This document shows, in pieces, positions 38,401 to 46,735 of a stretch of DNA of 62,196 bases. Position 1 is the stretch's first letter. Every line of letters begins with the position of its first letter. The notes below the pieces were generated by a model. That model was given only the letters and a program-made list of their open reading frames with translations. It was not told where the DNA came from and made no database searches. The stretch comes from Candidatus Colivivens caballi (GTDB lineage Bacteria > Bacteroidota > Bacteroidia > Bacteroidales > Bacteroidaceae). The DNA lies in the NCBI GenBank assembly GCA_018065565.1, contig JAGHSZ010000079.1, positions 1-62,196 on the forward strand. The letters run 5' to 3'. A program made the translations under genes and the position numbers.

Positions 38401-38933
38401 TCATGGGAAGTACGGAATCCGTCAAAGAAATGCATAAACGGAGTTGAACCCTTGACTGCTGCAAGATGGGCAACACCCGCAAGGTCAACCACTTCCTGAA
38501 CACTGCCGGAACAAAGCATTGCGAAACCTGTGTTGCGGCAGCACATCACATCAGAGTGATCGCCGAAGATGCTCATGGCATGTGTGCCCACTGTGCGGGC
38601 TGCAACATGAAGCACAACAGGAAGGCGTTCACCTGCGATGCGGTGGAGCACTGGAATCATCAGCATGAGTCCCTGGCTGGATGTAAAACTGGTGGCGAGA
38701 GAACCTGTCTGTGCTGCTCCGTGAACTGCTGCAATGGCACCTGCCTCGGATTGCATCTCTGTCAGTGTGACAGTCTGTCCAAACATGTTTTTTCGTCCGC
38801 GTGCTGACCAGTTATCAACATGCTCTGCCATTGGCGAAGATGGTGTAATAGGATAAATGGCTGCTATTTCGCTGAATTCGTATGCGATGTTGGCAGCAGC
38901 CTCATTTCCGTCTAATGTCACTAAATGCCTCAT
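35439..38933 (-). CDS. nifJ: Pyruvate:ferredoxin (flavodoxin) oxidoreductase
   Basis: This 1164-residue single-chain enzyme oxidises pyruvate to acetyl-CoA and CO2 with reduction of ferredoxin, a central step of anaerobic metabolism. Visible parts in order are the N-terminal TPP-pyrimidine domain ([20 protein letters not shown]), the CoA-binding region, two 4Fe-4S motifs ([18 protein letters not shown] and [16 protein letters not shown]), and the C-terminal TPP domain ([40 protein letters not shown]). The start at 38933 gives the standard N-terminus [20 protein letters not shown]. The upstream gap holds a repeat array and no clear TAnnTTTG box. Confidence 0.97.
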   Translation of the reverse strand: [1164 protein letters not shown]

Positions 38934-39049
38934 ATCAATCTTTTTTCCTTAATTAAGTTCTATATATCATTGGTTGTGCAGTACCCTCCGGACTGCCAAC
39001 GAGTCGATGTCAAATGCACATGGTGTGTTGTGCCTCTGTGTTTTTAGTA

Positions 39050-39225
39050 CATAACCTGTGTACTTTTCAGTCATAACCTGTGTACTTTTTGGTCATAACC
39101 TGTGTACTTTTGAGTCATAACCTGTGTACTTTTTGGCCATAACCTGTGTACTTTTTGGCCATAACCTGTGTATGTTTAGTACATAAGCTGTATATGTTAG
39201 ATGCATAATCTACGCAGGATAGACT
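39050..39225. repeat. Eight-unit 22-bp tandem array upstream of nifJ
   Basis: CATAACCTGTGTAC begins at 39050, 39072, 39094, 39116 and 39138 and again at 39160 (as CATAACCTGTGTAT), with degenerate units at 39182 (CATAAGCTGTATAT) and 39204 (CATAATCTACGC). Every step is exactly 22 bp. The first five units share TTTT followed by three or four variable bases. A still weaker unit may precede at 39028. The array lies between the nifJ start and the stop of the TIM-barrel/acyl-CoA synthetase gene and fills over half of the 329-nt gap. There are no spacers, so it is not CRISPR. Confidence 0.9.
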
Positions 39226-39262
39226 GCCTGACTATGCAACATCATTGCGATTGTGATGCTGT

Positions 39263-41743
39263 CTATTTCAGTTGCAACTGCTCGATTGCCATTTCGCGCA
39301 TCTTGTATTTCAACACCTTGCCGGCAGCATTCATCGGAAACGAATCGACAAAGGTGATGTACTTCGGCACCTTATGGCGTGCAATGTGAGCAGTGATGAA
39401 GTCGCGCATCTCGGGTTCTCCAATCTCTTGACCATCCTTAACAATGATGCATGCCATGGCTTCTTCACCATATTTCTTGTCAGGGACACCAATGACCTGT
39501 ACATCCTTCACCTTTGGGTGTGTGTAGATAAACTCTTCGATTTCCTTTGGATATATGTTTTCTCCACCTCGGATAATCATGTCTTTGAGTCGTCCTGTAA
39601 TCTTGTAATTGCCAGCGGCATCACGGCAAGCGAGGTCGCCAGAATGAAGCCAGCCATCACTGTCAATGGCACGTGTGGTTTCCTCTGGCATTTTGTAGTA
39701 GCCCTTCATGGTGTTGTAGCCCTTTGAGCAGAATTCTCCATTCTGCCCCTCACCCAGTTCTTCACCTGTTTCGGGGTCAATTATCTTGCACTGGACATGT
39801 GGGAAAGCATAGCCCACTGTGTCGCATCGCACATCTAATGAGTCGGTCCACGATGACATGGTGTTGCCAGGTGCAGACTCGGTCTGACCATATACACTGA
39901 CTATACCGGTCATGTTCATTTCGTCGGGTTGTGCAGCTCGGCGCATCAACTCAGGTGGGCATCCCGAACCAGCCATTATGCCAGTGCGCATATGTGAGAA
40001 ATCAGTCTTATGATAGTCGGGATGGTTGAACATTGCAATGAACATGGTTGGCACTCCATTGAAGCAGGTGATGCTTTCCTGGTTAATACATGCCAGCGAC
40101 GACTTTGCCGAGAAATATGGCATAGGGCACATTGTGGCTCCATGAGTTACTGACGAGGTCATCGACAGAACCATGCCGAAACAGTGGAACATAGGCACTT
40201 GTATCATCATGCGGTCGGCTGTCGAGAGGTCCATGCGGTCGCCAATGGCTTTTCCATTGTTCACCACATTGTAGTGAGTCAGCATCACACCCTTTGGAAA
40301 ACCTGTGGTTCCTGATGTGTACTGCATGTTGCACACATCGTCGGGACGGACTTCGTCAGCCATCCTCTGTATTGTTTCGAGCGAAACGAGATTCTTGCGT
40401 TCCATTGCCTCTTCGAATGTGAGGCATCCGCGTTGACGGAAACCCACGGTGATGACATTGCGCAGGAATGGCAGTCGCTTACAGTGAAGAGGTTTGCCTT
40501 TCTCGTTAGAACGAATTTCAGGGCAGAGTTCGTTGATGATGTCTTTATAATTTGAATCCAGAGCCTTGTCAATCATGACCAGTGTGTGAGTGTCAGACTG
40601 TTGAAGCAGATATTCTGCTTCGTGCGACTTGTATGCAGTGTTCATCGTGACAAGGACTGCACCAATCTTGACCGTAGCCCAGAATGAAATGTACCATGCA
40701 GGAACATTAGTAGCCCACACTGCCACCTTGCTGCCGGGACGGACTCCCAGCGAAACGAGTGCCCGTGCGAAATTGTCAACATCGTCGCGGAACTCGCTGT
40801 AAGTTCGTGTATAGTCGAGGGTTGTGTATTTGAAGCAGTACTGATCGGGAAACTCTTCAACTATGCGGTCAAGTACTTTCGAGAATGTCAGGTTGATGAG
40901 TTCGTCCTTCTTCCAGACATAGAAACCCGAGCGGTCGTGGTTCATAAAGAGCTTCACCTTGTTGTCGAGGCTACGCTCAAAACGCTCCATATAGTTGACA
41001 AAGTGAGGGAAGATGATAGATGGGTCTGTCAGGTCATCCATCCATTCAGGTTTCCATTCAAGCGAAATAAAACCATCGTAGTCGATGGAACGCAGTGCTG
41101 CCATCAATTCCTTGATAGGGAAATTACCCTCACCGATTAAGTCGTAGGTATCAGCGTCATCACTGTCGCGAAGGTGGACATGCTTGACATAGGCACCAAG
41201 GTTCTTGATGGACTGTGCAGGACTTTCCCTGTTGTCGCGGTAAGGATGGTGTACATCCCACAGTACTGCCAACTGGTCGCATGCAAATTCGTTGAGCAGG
41301 TCGCGCAGCAATGCCGTATCTGTGTAAATACCACTCGTCTTTATCAACAAAGTGATGTTGTGTTGTGCTGCGTCAGGAATAAGAAGGTTAAGGTTACGAC
41401 GGATGATGTCGGGACGGTTCTCCCGAGCAAAAGCACAAACATAAGGCGAACGCATGTCGTCGGCCATAGCAATCAGGCGCTTCAAGTCTTCGACTACTGT
41501 CATGCTGTCGGCTGAAAAGTCGTATGGTGTGTCGAAACAAGGGATGCTCATTCCCTTTTCTCTCAATTCACGGTATGTGCGGACAAGTGAAAAGTTGTTG
41601 AACGGCCCAGCCACATCGGTGTATCCAGGTGTATTGAGCACATTGTATGCCTCAATTCCCTGAAAGTGCATCTCTACGGCATTGTCAACTATTTCGTCCC
41701 AGTTGAGCGAATTCCATCCTCGTGTTGAAAAAGATAATTTCAT
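39263..41743 (-). CDS. TIM-barrel isomerase-like domain fused to an acyl-CoA synthetase
   Basis: The 826-residue protein is a two-domain fusion. Residues 1-265 are a xylose-isomerase-like TIM barrel: MKLSFSTRGWNSLNWDEIVD, CDQLAVLWDVHHPYRD, AYVKHVHLRDSDDADTYDLI and IDYDGFISLEWKPEW. Residues 275-826 are an AMP-forming acyl-CoA synthetase: YTSGTTGFPKGVMLTHYN near 472, VYGQTESAPGNTMS, DGWLHSGDLACRD, GRLKDMIIRGGENIYPKEIE, and the C-terminal catalytic Lys in NAAGKVLKYKMRE. The ATG overlaps the upstream gene by 4 nt (ATGA), so they are translated together. The acid substrate is unknown. Both halves look complete. Confidence 0.88.
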   Translation of the reverse strand: MKLSFSTRGWNSLNWDEIVDNAVEMHFQGIEAYNVLNTPGYTDVAGPFNNFSLVRTYRELREKGMSIPCFDTPYDFSADSMTVVEDLKRLIAMADDMRSPYVCAFARENRPDIIRRNLNLLIPDAAQHNITLLIKTSGIYTDTALLRDLLNEFACDQLAVLWDVHHPYRDNRESPAQSIKNLGAYVKHVHLRDSDDADTYDLIGEGNFPIKELMAALRSIDYDGFISLEWKPEWMDDLTDPSIIFPHFVNYMERFERSLDNKVKLFMNHDRSGFYVWKKDELINLTFSKVLDRIVEEFPDQYCFKYTTLDYTRTYSEFRDDVDNFARALVSLGVRPGSKVAVWATNVPAWYISFWATVKIGAVLVTMNTAYKSHEAEYLLQQSDTHTLVMIDKALDSNYKDIINELCPEIRSNEKGKPLHCKRLPFLRNVITVGFRQRGCLTFEEAMERKNLVSLETIQRMADEVRPDDVCNMQYTSGTTGFPKGVMLTHYNVVNNGKAIGDRMDLSTADRMMIQVPMFHCFGMVLSMTSSVTHGATMCPMPYFSAKSSLACINQESITCFNGVPTMFIAMFNHPDYHKTDFSHMRTGIMAGSGCPPELMRRAAQPDEMNMTGIVSVYGQTESAPGNTMSSWTDSLDVRCDTVGYAFPHVQCKIIDPETGEELGEGQNGEFCSKGYNTMKGYYKMPEETTRAIDSDGWLHSGDLACRDAAGNYKITGRLKDMIIRGGENIYPKEIEEFIYTHPKVKDVQVIGVPDKKYGEEAMACIIVKDGQEIGEPEMRDFITAHIARHKVPKYITFVDSFPMNAAGKVLKYKMREMAIEQLQLK

Positions 41744-43158
41744 GACATTTCCTCCTCGTAAGCAATCTTGTTGACAGCACTAAGATAAGCAAGGATGCTG
41801 GCACCGACTATGTCGCGCGACAGACCTCGGCCAGAATAGACCTTGCCTTCATTCTGCAAACGGACAATGGCTTCACCCATTGCCTTGCTTCCTTCTGTGA
41901 CTGACTGTATCTGGAAGTCATCAAGTTCGTATTTCTTTCCTACCAGTTGTTCTATTGCCAAAAAGGCTGCATCGACAGGACCGTCACCCATGCAGACATC
42001 TTCGAGCACCTCGTCGCCTTTACGCAGAACCATGTGACAAGTGGTGGTGATGGCATTACCAGTGTTTATGAGATAACTGTCGAGCTTATATGTAGGTGGC
42101 ACCTGGAACGCAACTGCTGCAATGATGGCGTCAAGTTCCTTTGCCTCAACAATACCGTTTTTCGATGCAAGGTGCATAAATGCGTCGTACACATTCTGAC
42201 CGTCATCTTCGTTGAGGTCATAACCAAGTTTAGTGGCAACCTTCATGACAGAATCGATGTCATCGTGTATGGTCAGACGCAGGTCTTTGCTGCTGTCGAT
42301 GGCACCATCCATATTGTCGAGGCTCGACTTCTTTCCTGTCTGTATGAGCGACTTAATCTGTGCTGTCACTCGTGCCATTTCGATGGTCTTCACATCGCAC
42401 GATGCCTGACACTCCTTTGTTTTCAGGCTGAGTATCTTGACAAACCTTTTGAGTGAAGTAGTTTCGTTTCCACATGAAATGGTCTTTATCTCATCGGCAC
42501 CAGCACGCACTGCGGCAACAGCACATGTGTTGGCCATATACATCTGGTTAGAGCACCGAACTCCAAGTTTCACTTTTGGACTAATGAGTTCACGGATCCG
42601 CTTTGTCAGTTGATAGAACTCATAATCAAACAGGGCACCAGCCGTATCGTACATTGACACCGTTGTCGCACCATTGTCAACCGCTACCTTCACCACTTCC
42701 ATAAGGAATTCTTTGTCGCAGCGACCTGAGTCTTCGGCAATGAACTCAACTTCTGGGCACAAATCGGCACAACGCTTGACAAACTCGCCAACTAACTTTA
42801 ATATGGCATCGGGTTTCTTGTGACAGACATATTCCATCTGCACAGTGCTGACAGGTACCGACACCTGAAGGCGCGGATGGTTGGCTTGTTGGAGTGCATT
42901 CCATGTAAGCGAGACGCTGTCTTCGTCAAACACATCAACAGGTACAGCCAGAATGCCGTTCTTGACTGCTGATGCTAATGACTTTATCAAAAGGCAGTCG
43001 CGTTTGCCATTCTGTATTTTGCCCGTCTCAATGACTGAAACACCTAACTTGTCGAGCATCTTTGACAATTCAATCTTCTGACGAAACGACAGGGTGTTAA
43101 GCAGTCCTTCGTCCGCCATCTTAATCGTGATGTCACTTACAAGTATTTTTCTTTCCAT
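41740..43158 (-). CDS. LeuA-like protein with lost metal-binding residues
   Basis: The 472-residue protein aligns over its length with isopropylmalate/citramalate synthases: a TIM barrel at 1-280, a linker, and a C-terminal LeuA dimer/regulatory domain (PPTYKLDSYLINTGNAITTT, VCMGDGPVDAAFLAIEQL, GRGLSRDIVGASILAYLSAV). The catalytic signature D-T-T-L-R-D-G-E-Q is replaced by DITIKMADE at residues 9-17, so the metal Asp and the Arg are gone. The second motif H-x-H-N-D is RCSNQ near residue 200. It should therefore not be a normal synthase. It could be a regulatory partner of the active paralog immediately upstream, or have a new activity. Confidence 0.85.
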   Translation of the reverse strand: MERKILVSDITIKMADEGLLNTLSFRQKIELSKMLDKLGVSVIETGKIQNGKRDCLLIKSLASAVKNGILAVPVDVFDEDSVSLTWNALQQANHPRLQVSVPVSTVQMEYVCHKKPDAILKLVGEFVKRCADLCPEVEFIAEDSGRCDKEFLMEVVKVAVDNGATTVSMYDTAGALFDYEFYQLTKRIRELISPKVKLGVRCSNQMYMANTCAVAAVRAGADEIKTISCGNETTSLKRFVKILSLKTKECQASCDVKTIEMARVTAQIKSLIQTGKKSSLDNMDGAIDSSKDLRLTIHDDIDSVMKVATKLGYDLNEDDGQNVYDAFMHLASKNGIVEAKELDAIIAAVAFQVPPTYKLDSYLINTGNAITTTCHMVLRKGDEVLEDVCMGDGPVDAAFLAIEQLVGKKYELDDFQIQSVTEGSKAMGEAIVRLQNEGKVYSGRGLSRDIVGASILAYLSAVNKIAYEEEMS

Positions 43159-43168
43159 ATTAGTTGTC

Positions 43169-43182
43169 TTGTTTGGGAAATT
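43169..43182 (-). promoter_or_regulatory. Shared leader motif AATTTCCCAAACAA
   Basis: On the minus strand AATTTCCCAAACAA ends 10 nt before the start codon at 43158. Nearly the same motif precedes the starts at 52093 and 62040. The longer 43160-43202 stretch also matches 62045-62082 (CTCTAAACnAC... CAACCAAT). The region has no Shine-Dalgarno. Confidence 0.45.
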
Positions 43183-43244
43183 GGTTGTCTGGTCGTTTAG
43201 AGATTATCCAGGCCACCTGTTATGTAGTGTGTAGTAGTACTGTG

Positions 43245-44765
43245 TCACTCTATCAAATTTAGCATCTTGATGGTGGCCTTGATTGCGGCTTCTGTCTGGT
43301 CGGCATCCAAGGCACGGGTTCGGTAGTTCTTACCATCATAACACCATGATATGCTTGTCTGCACGAGGGCATCAGTGCGTCCGCCAGGAGGAATGCTCAC
43401 CACATAGTTTGTCAGCCAAGGGAATGGACGGTGAAGTTTGTCGCGATAAATGTGGCGAACACTGCGAACAAATGCATCGTACATACCGTCGCCCATTGCC
43501 GATTCTTCATACACCTCACCATTGACCTCCAACTTAACACTTGCCATTGGCTTCAAGCCAAAAGCAGTGCTGACCATGTAGCTCAACAGTTTGACTTTGT
43601 CATCTGGAGCAGAGTGTTTCAGCACGTCACTCACGATGTATGGCAAATCTTCTTGGGTTACAATCTGCTTCTTGTCACCTAATTCGATGATGCGGTCAGT
43701 GACTCTGCGAGTCTGTTCAGCCGTAAGTTCCAGTCCGAGTTCTTCAAGATTCTTCAGGATGTTTGCCTTGCCGCTGTTCTTGCCAAGAGCATATTCGCGC
43801 TTGCGACCAAAACGCTCTGGAACAAGGTCGTTCTGGTACAGATTGTGCTTGTTGTCGCCATCGGCATGCACCCCTGCGACCTGTGTAAACACATTTTCAC
43901 CAACGATTGGTTTGTTTGCAGGAACAGCAATACCGGAATAACTTGCAATCAGCTGGCTCACTTCACCCAGTTTTTCCTCACAGATACTGGTTTCGATGTG
44001 CAATTGGTCTTTGAGTATGGCCTGTACACTGCTAAGTGGCGCATTGCCAGCTCGTTCACCAAGTCCGTTTACCGATGTGTGTATGCCTGCACATCCTGCA
44101 CTTGCTGCTGCAAATACATTTGAGATGGCAAGGTCGTAGTCGTTATGTGCATGGAAATCGAAATGAACTGCCGGAAACCATTCCAGCATTTGGTTCATAT
44201 ATGCAGATGTCAGTGCAGGATTAAGCACTCCGAGTGTGTCTGGGAGCATCATTCTGCGGATTCCAAGTCCTTTCAGCGAGTCCACCATGTAGTGCACATA
44301 TTCTGGACTATCCTTCATTCCGTTGCTCCAGTCTTCAAGATACACATTTACACCGATGCCCTTTTTATTGGCATATTCAATGCATTCGCGTATGTCGTCA
44401 ATGTGCTCTTGCGGTGTCTTGTTGAGCTGATAACGGCAGTGACGCTCGCTACCTTTACAGAGGAGGTTGATATTTCGACAACCGCAGCTGCAAATCCAGT
44501 CAACCGACTGGTGACCATCTACAAAGCCAAGCACCTCTACCCTATCGAGCATTTCAACGCTTTCTGCCCAACGGCAAATCAGTGTCACCGCTTCGCGCTC
44601 ACCATCAGATACACGAGCAGATGCCACCTCAATCCTGTTTACATTCAGGTCTTGAAGCAGCATACGAGCTACTATAAGTTTTTCATGAGGAACGAATGAT
44701 ACTCCGTTGGTCTGTTCACCATCGCGGAGGGTCGTATCCATTATCTCAATCTGTTGGCGCATCAT
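43245..44765 (-). CDS. 2-isopropylmalate / (R)-citramalate synthase
   Basis: This enzyme condenses acetyl-CoA with a 2-oxo acid, either 2-oxoisovalerate (leucine) or pyruvate (isoleucine route). The 506-residue protein has intact catalytic motifs: MDTTLRDGEQTNGVSF at 9-24 and HFDFHAHNDYDLA near 200, then NGLGERAGNAPL and the C-terminal LeuA regulatory domain (SVKLEVNGEVYEESAMGDGM, GRTDALVQTSISW). The sequence style matches the long citramalate-type group, but LeuA activity cannot be excluded. The start at 44765 (or 44762) is chosen over 44825, since the -7 box lies at 44786-44793. It heads a three-gene operon. Confidence 0.88.
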   Translation of the reverse strand: MMRQQIEIMDTTLRDGEQTNGVSFVPHEKLIVARMLLQDLNVNRIEVASARVSDGEREAVTLICRWAESVEMLDRVEVLGFVDGHQSVDWICSCGCRNINLLCKGSERHCRYQLNKTPQEHIDDIRECIEYANKKGIGVNVYLEDWSNGMKDSPEYVHYMVDSLKGLGIRRMMLPDTLGVLNPALTSAYMNQMLEWFPAVHFDFHAHNDYDLAISNVFAAASAGCAGIHTSVNGLGERAGNAPLSSVQAILKDQLHIETSICEEKLGEVSQLIASYSGIAVPANKPIVGENVFTQVAGVHADGDNKHNLYQNDLVPERFGRKREYALGKNSGKANILKNLEELGLELTAEQTRRVTDRIIELGDKKQIVTQEDLPYIVSDVLKHSAPDDKVKLLSYMVSTAFGLKPMASVKLEVNGEVYEESAMGDGMYDAFVRSVRHIYRDKLHRPFPWLTNYVVSIPPGGRTDALVQTSISWCYDGKNYRTRALDADQTEAAIKATIKMLNLIE

Positions 44766-44785
44766 CGTGTTTGTGATTTTGTGTG

Positions 44786-44793
44786 CAAAGTTA
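44786..44793 (-). promoter_or_regulatory. -7 box TAACTTTG of the synthase operon
   Basis: The minus strand reads TAACTTTG 20 nt before the ATG at 44765, leaving a leader of about 14 nt for the operon 44765-39263. Confidence 0.65.
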
Positions 44794-44892
44794 CGAAAAA
44801 AACAGCAAATGCGCCACCCTTGCACCTTATTTATTTGTAAAAATGACGGGGAATTGACCGAAATAATGGAAAAATGTCAAATATCAGCGGCA

Positions 44893-46701
44893 TTAATGCT
44901 TATTTAGATACAAATCGAACAGATATCCATTGAGTTTCTTTCCGTTTTTCAAATAGATTGGGAGGGCGGAACGGATTTCAGGATATGTGCGAAGATACAG
45001 CATGAAATACGGAGTGTCTGTGTTTTCTTGAAGTGGCAAATATGATGAGCGGTTCAGCACCTCAATAACTGGAAGCGACTCATGGAGTGACTCAACAACA
45101 GGATGGGGTTCTTGGAGTGGCTCGACAACAAGAAGCGTGTCTTGGTGTGACTCGGCAACAGGAAGCGTGTCTTGAAGTGGTTCGGTAACTTGGAGTGGTT
45201 CTTGGAGAGATTCGACAACTGGCGTTGCGGCTGTTGCTGGTTGGTCAAGATGGATTGTTGTAGGTACTACCGTCGAAAGTGCAGATGATTCGTGATGTGA
45301 TTCTTGTGATGTGAGAGTCTCATCAATGTCATCATCAGCAATGATATCTTCATTTACAACATCATTAATAGCAACATCATTATTGGCAATATCATCATTT
45401 ACAACATCATTATCAGCAACATTATTTGCAGCAACAGAACTAACGCTTTCTATGTTCTTGAAACTTCGCCATACGGGTGCTGACTTGTACTCACCAATTT
45501 TGCCATAAGGTACATAAAGCATGGCACGAGCCACATCCACATTGCTGAATACATCAGAAGATATGCTGATAGGCTGTCTCCACTGTGCAGTGACGGAACA
45601 AATGGCACTGGATGCAAAGGCTTTCAACCCAATCTTTGTTACGGATGCTGGAATATTGATAGTTGACAGCCGTTGACAATGGCTGAAGGCATAGTTTCCG
45701 ATAGCAATAAGTTTTGTTGGAAGGTTTACAGTTCGGAGTTCGCTGCAAGAAGAAAAGGCATATACACCAATTTCTTTCACTGATTCAGGTATGTCTATTG
45801 ACAACAGGGAAGTACACTCTGCAAACGAATAATTCTCAATTCTTGCCAACCTGCTCAGCAGTTCTATGGACGACATATGCTGGCATCCATGGAATGCATA
45901 TGTACCAATGCTTTCAACAGTGGACGGCACAGTGACACGCACAAGGCTATGGCATTCTTCAAATGCATAAGCGCCGATAGATTTCACCATCATTGGGATG
46001 TCAAGGGTATGAAGTTCTTTGCCGTCAAGGTACAGTCGATGTGCATAAATCAGTGGATTCGACTTTGCTGAAAGGAATACAGACTGACACCATCCTGTGA
46101 TGTCGTAGATGTTGACAGAGCGAAGACGAGTGCAACCACTGAAAGCATCATTGCCAACCTTGCCCATTGCCCGTCCGACTTCGACAGACGCAAGGTTGTG
46201 GCAGTCACGAAATGCCATTTCTCCTATAAACTCAATGCTACGTGGCAAACGAATACTGGTAAGGTGACGACAGTCTTCAAAAGCGTTGTTGCCGATAGTT
46301 TTGACTGATCTGCCCAGAACGAGAGAATCGAGTTGCCAGCAACCGAAAAAAGCATATTGTCCAATCGACAGAACACGGCTGGGTACTGTGACTGACTTCA
46401 ATCTGGAACATCCGTGAAATGCATAGTCGCCAATAGTGATAAGCGATGATGGGAGGTTCACCCCAGTGAGTTGTGAACATCCGTAAAACGCGCGACTCTC
46501 AATCGCTGTTACTTGATAGTCCCTGGAATCATAGTGGATGAAAAAAGGTATATCCACATAGCCATCATAGCGATTGTCGCCTGACACCACAGAAGCGGTA
46601 GTGTCGGAAATGTTATAGTAGATGCCACCTACACAGGCATCATAGCCACTTGCTGTGACAGCAACAGCAAAAAGGATTGTAAATATTATTTGTCGAATCA
46701 T
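44893..46701 (-). CDS. BspA-like leucine-rich-repeat surface protein with repeat linkers
   Basis: The 602-residue secreted protein has a signal peptide (MIRQIIFTILFAVAVTASG) and about a dozen LRR_5/BspA repeats of 23 residues to residue 400, such as VTAIESRAFYGCSQLTGVNL and LITIGDYAFHGCSRLKSVTV. BspA-type repeats mediate adhesion. Two low-complexity blocks follow: five-residue Asn/Asp units (VVNDDIANNDVAINDVVNED) and five ten-residue units (VVESLHESLP, VAESHQDTLL). The C-terminus (YLKNGKKLNGYLFDLYLNKH) does not look like a clear Por tail. It follows the CotH gene closely (the ATG at 46725 lies 10 nt from its stop; 46701 is preferred) and is probably cotranscribed. Confidence 0.85.
   Translation of the reverse strand: MIRQIIFTILFAVAVTASGYDACVGGIYYNISDTTASVVSGDNRYDGYVDIPFFIHYDSRDYQVTAIESRAFYGCSQLTGVNLPSSLITIGDYAFHGCSRLKSVTVPSRVLSIGQYAFFGCWQLDSLVLGRSVKTIGNNAFEDCRHLTSIRLPRSIEFIGEMAFRDCHNLASVEVGRAMGKVGNDAFSGCTRLRSVNIYDITGWCQSVFLSAKSNPLIYAHRLYLDGKELHTLDIPMMVKSIGAYAFEECHSLVRVTVPSTVESIGTYAFHGCQHMSSIELLSRLARIENYSFAECTSLLSIDIPESVKEIGVYAFSSCSELRTVNLPTKLIAIGNYAFSHCQRLSTINIPASVTKIGLKAFASSAICSVTAQWRQPISISSDVFSNVDVARAMLYVPYGKIGEYKSAPVWRSFKNIESVSSVAANNVADNDVVNDDIANNDVAINDVVNEDIIADDDIDETLTSQESHHESSALSTVVPTTIHLDQPATAATPVVESLQEPLQVTEPLQDTLPVAESHQDTLLVVEPLQEPHPVVESLHESLPVIEVLNRSSYLPLQENTDTPYFMLYLRTYPEIRSALPIYLKNGKKLNGYLFDLYLNKH
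45071..45220 (-). repeat. Five 30-bp tandem units in the BspA-like gene
   Basis: In-frame 30-bp units begin at 45071, 45101, 45131, 45161 and 45191. Each encodes a ten-residue unit of the form V-x-E-x-L-Q-E/D-x-L-P. Copy number is likely to vary between strains. Confidence 0.85.
45330..45437 (-). repeat. 15-bp tandem units encoding Asn/Asp linker
   Basis: Roughly seven 15-bp units (with a CATCATT core on the plus strand) encode five-residue Asn/Asp-rich units such as VVNDD, IANND and VAIND. The block separates the leucine-rich region from the 30-bp repeats. Confidence 0.75.
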
Positions 46702-46735
46702 TGCTTTTTCATGTGAGTGTGACATTCGGCTTGTA

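Noticed and set aside
39050..39225. CRISPR array
   Set aside because: The repeats are directly joined with 22-bp steps and only three to four variable bases; there are no spacers and no cas genes.
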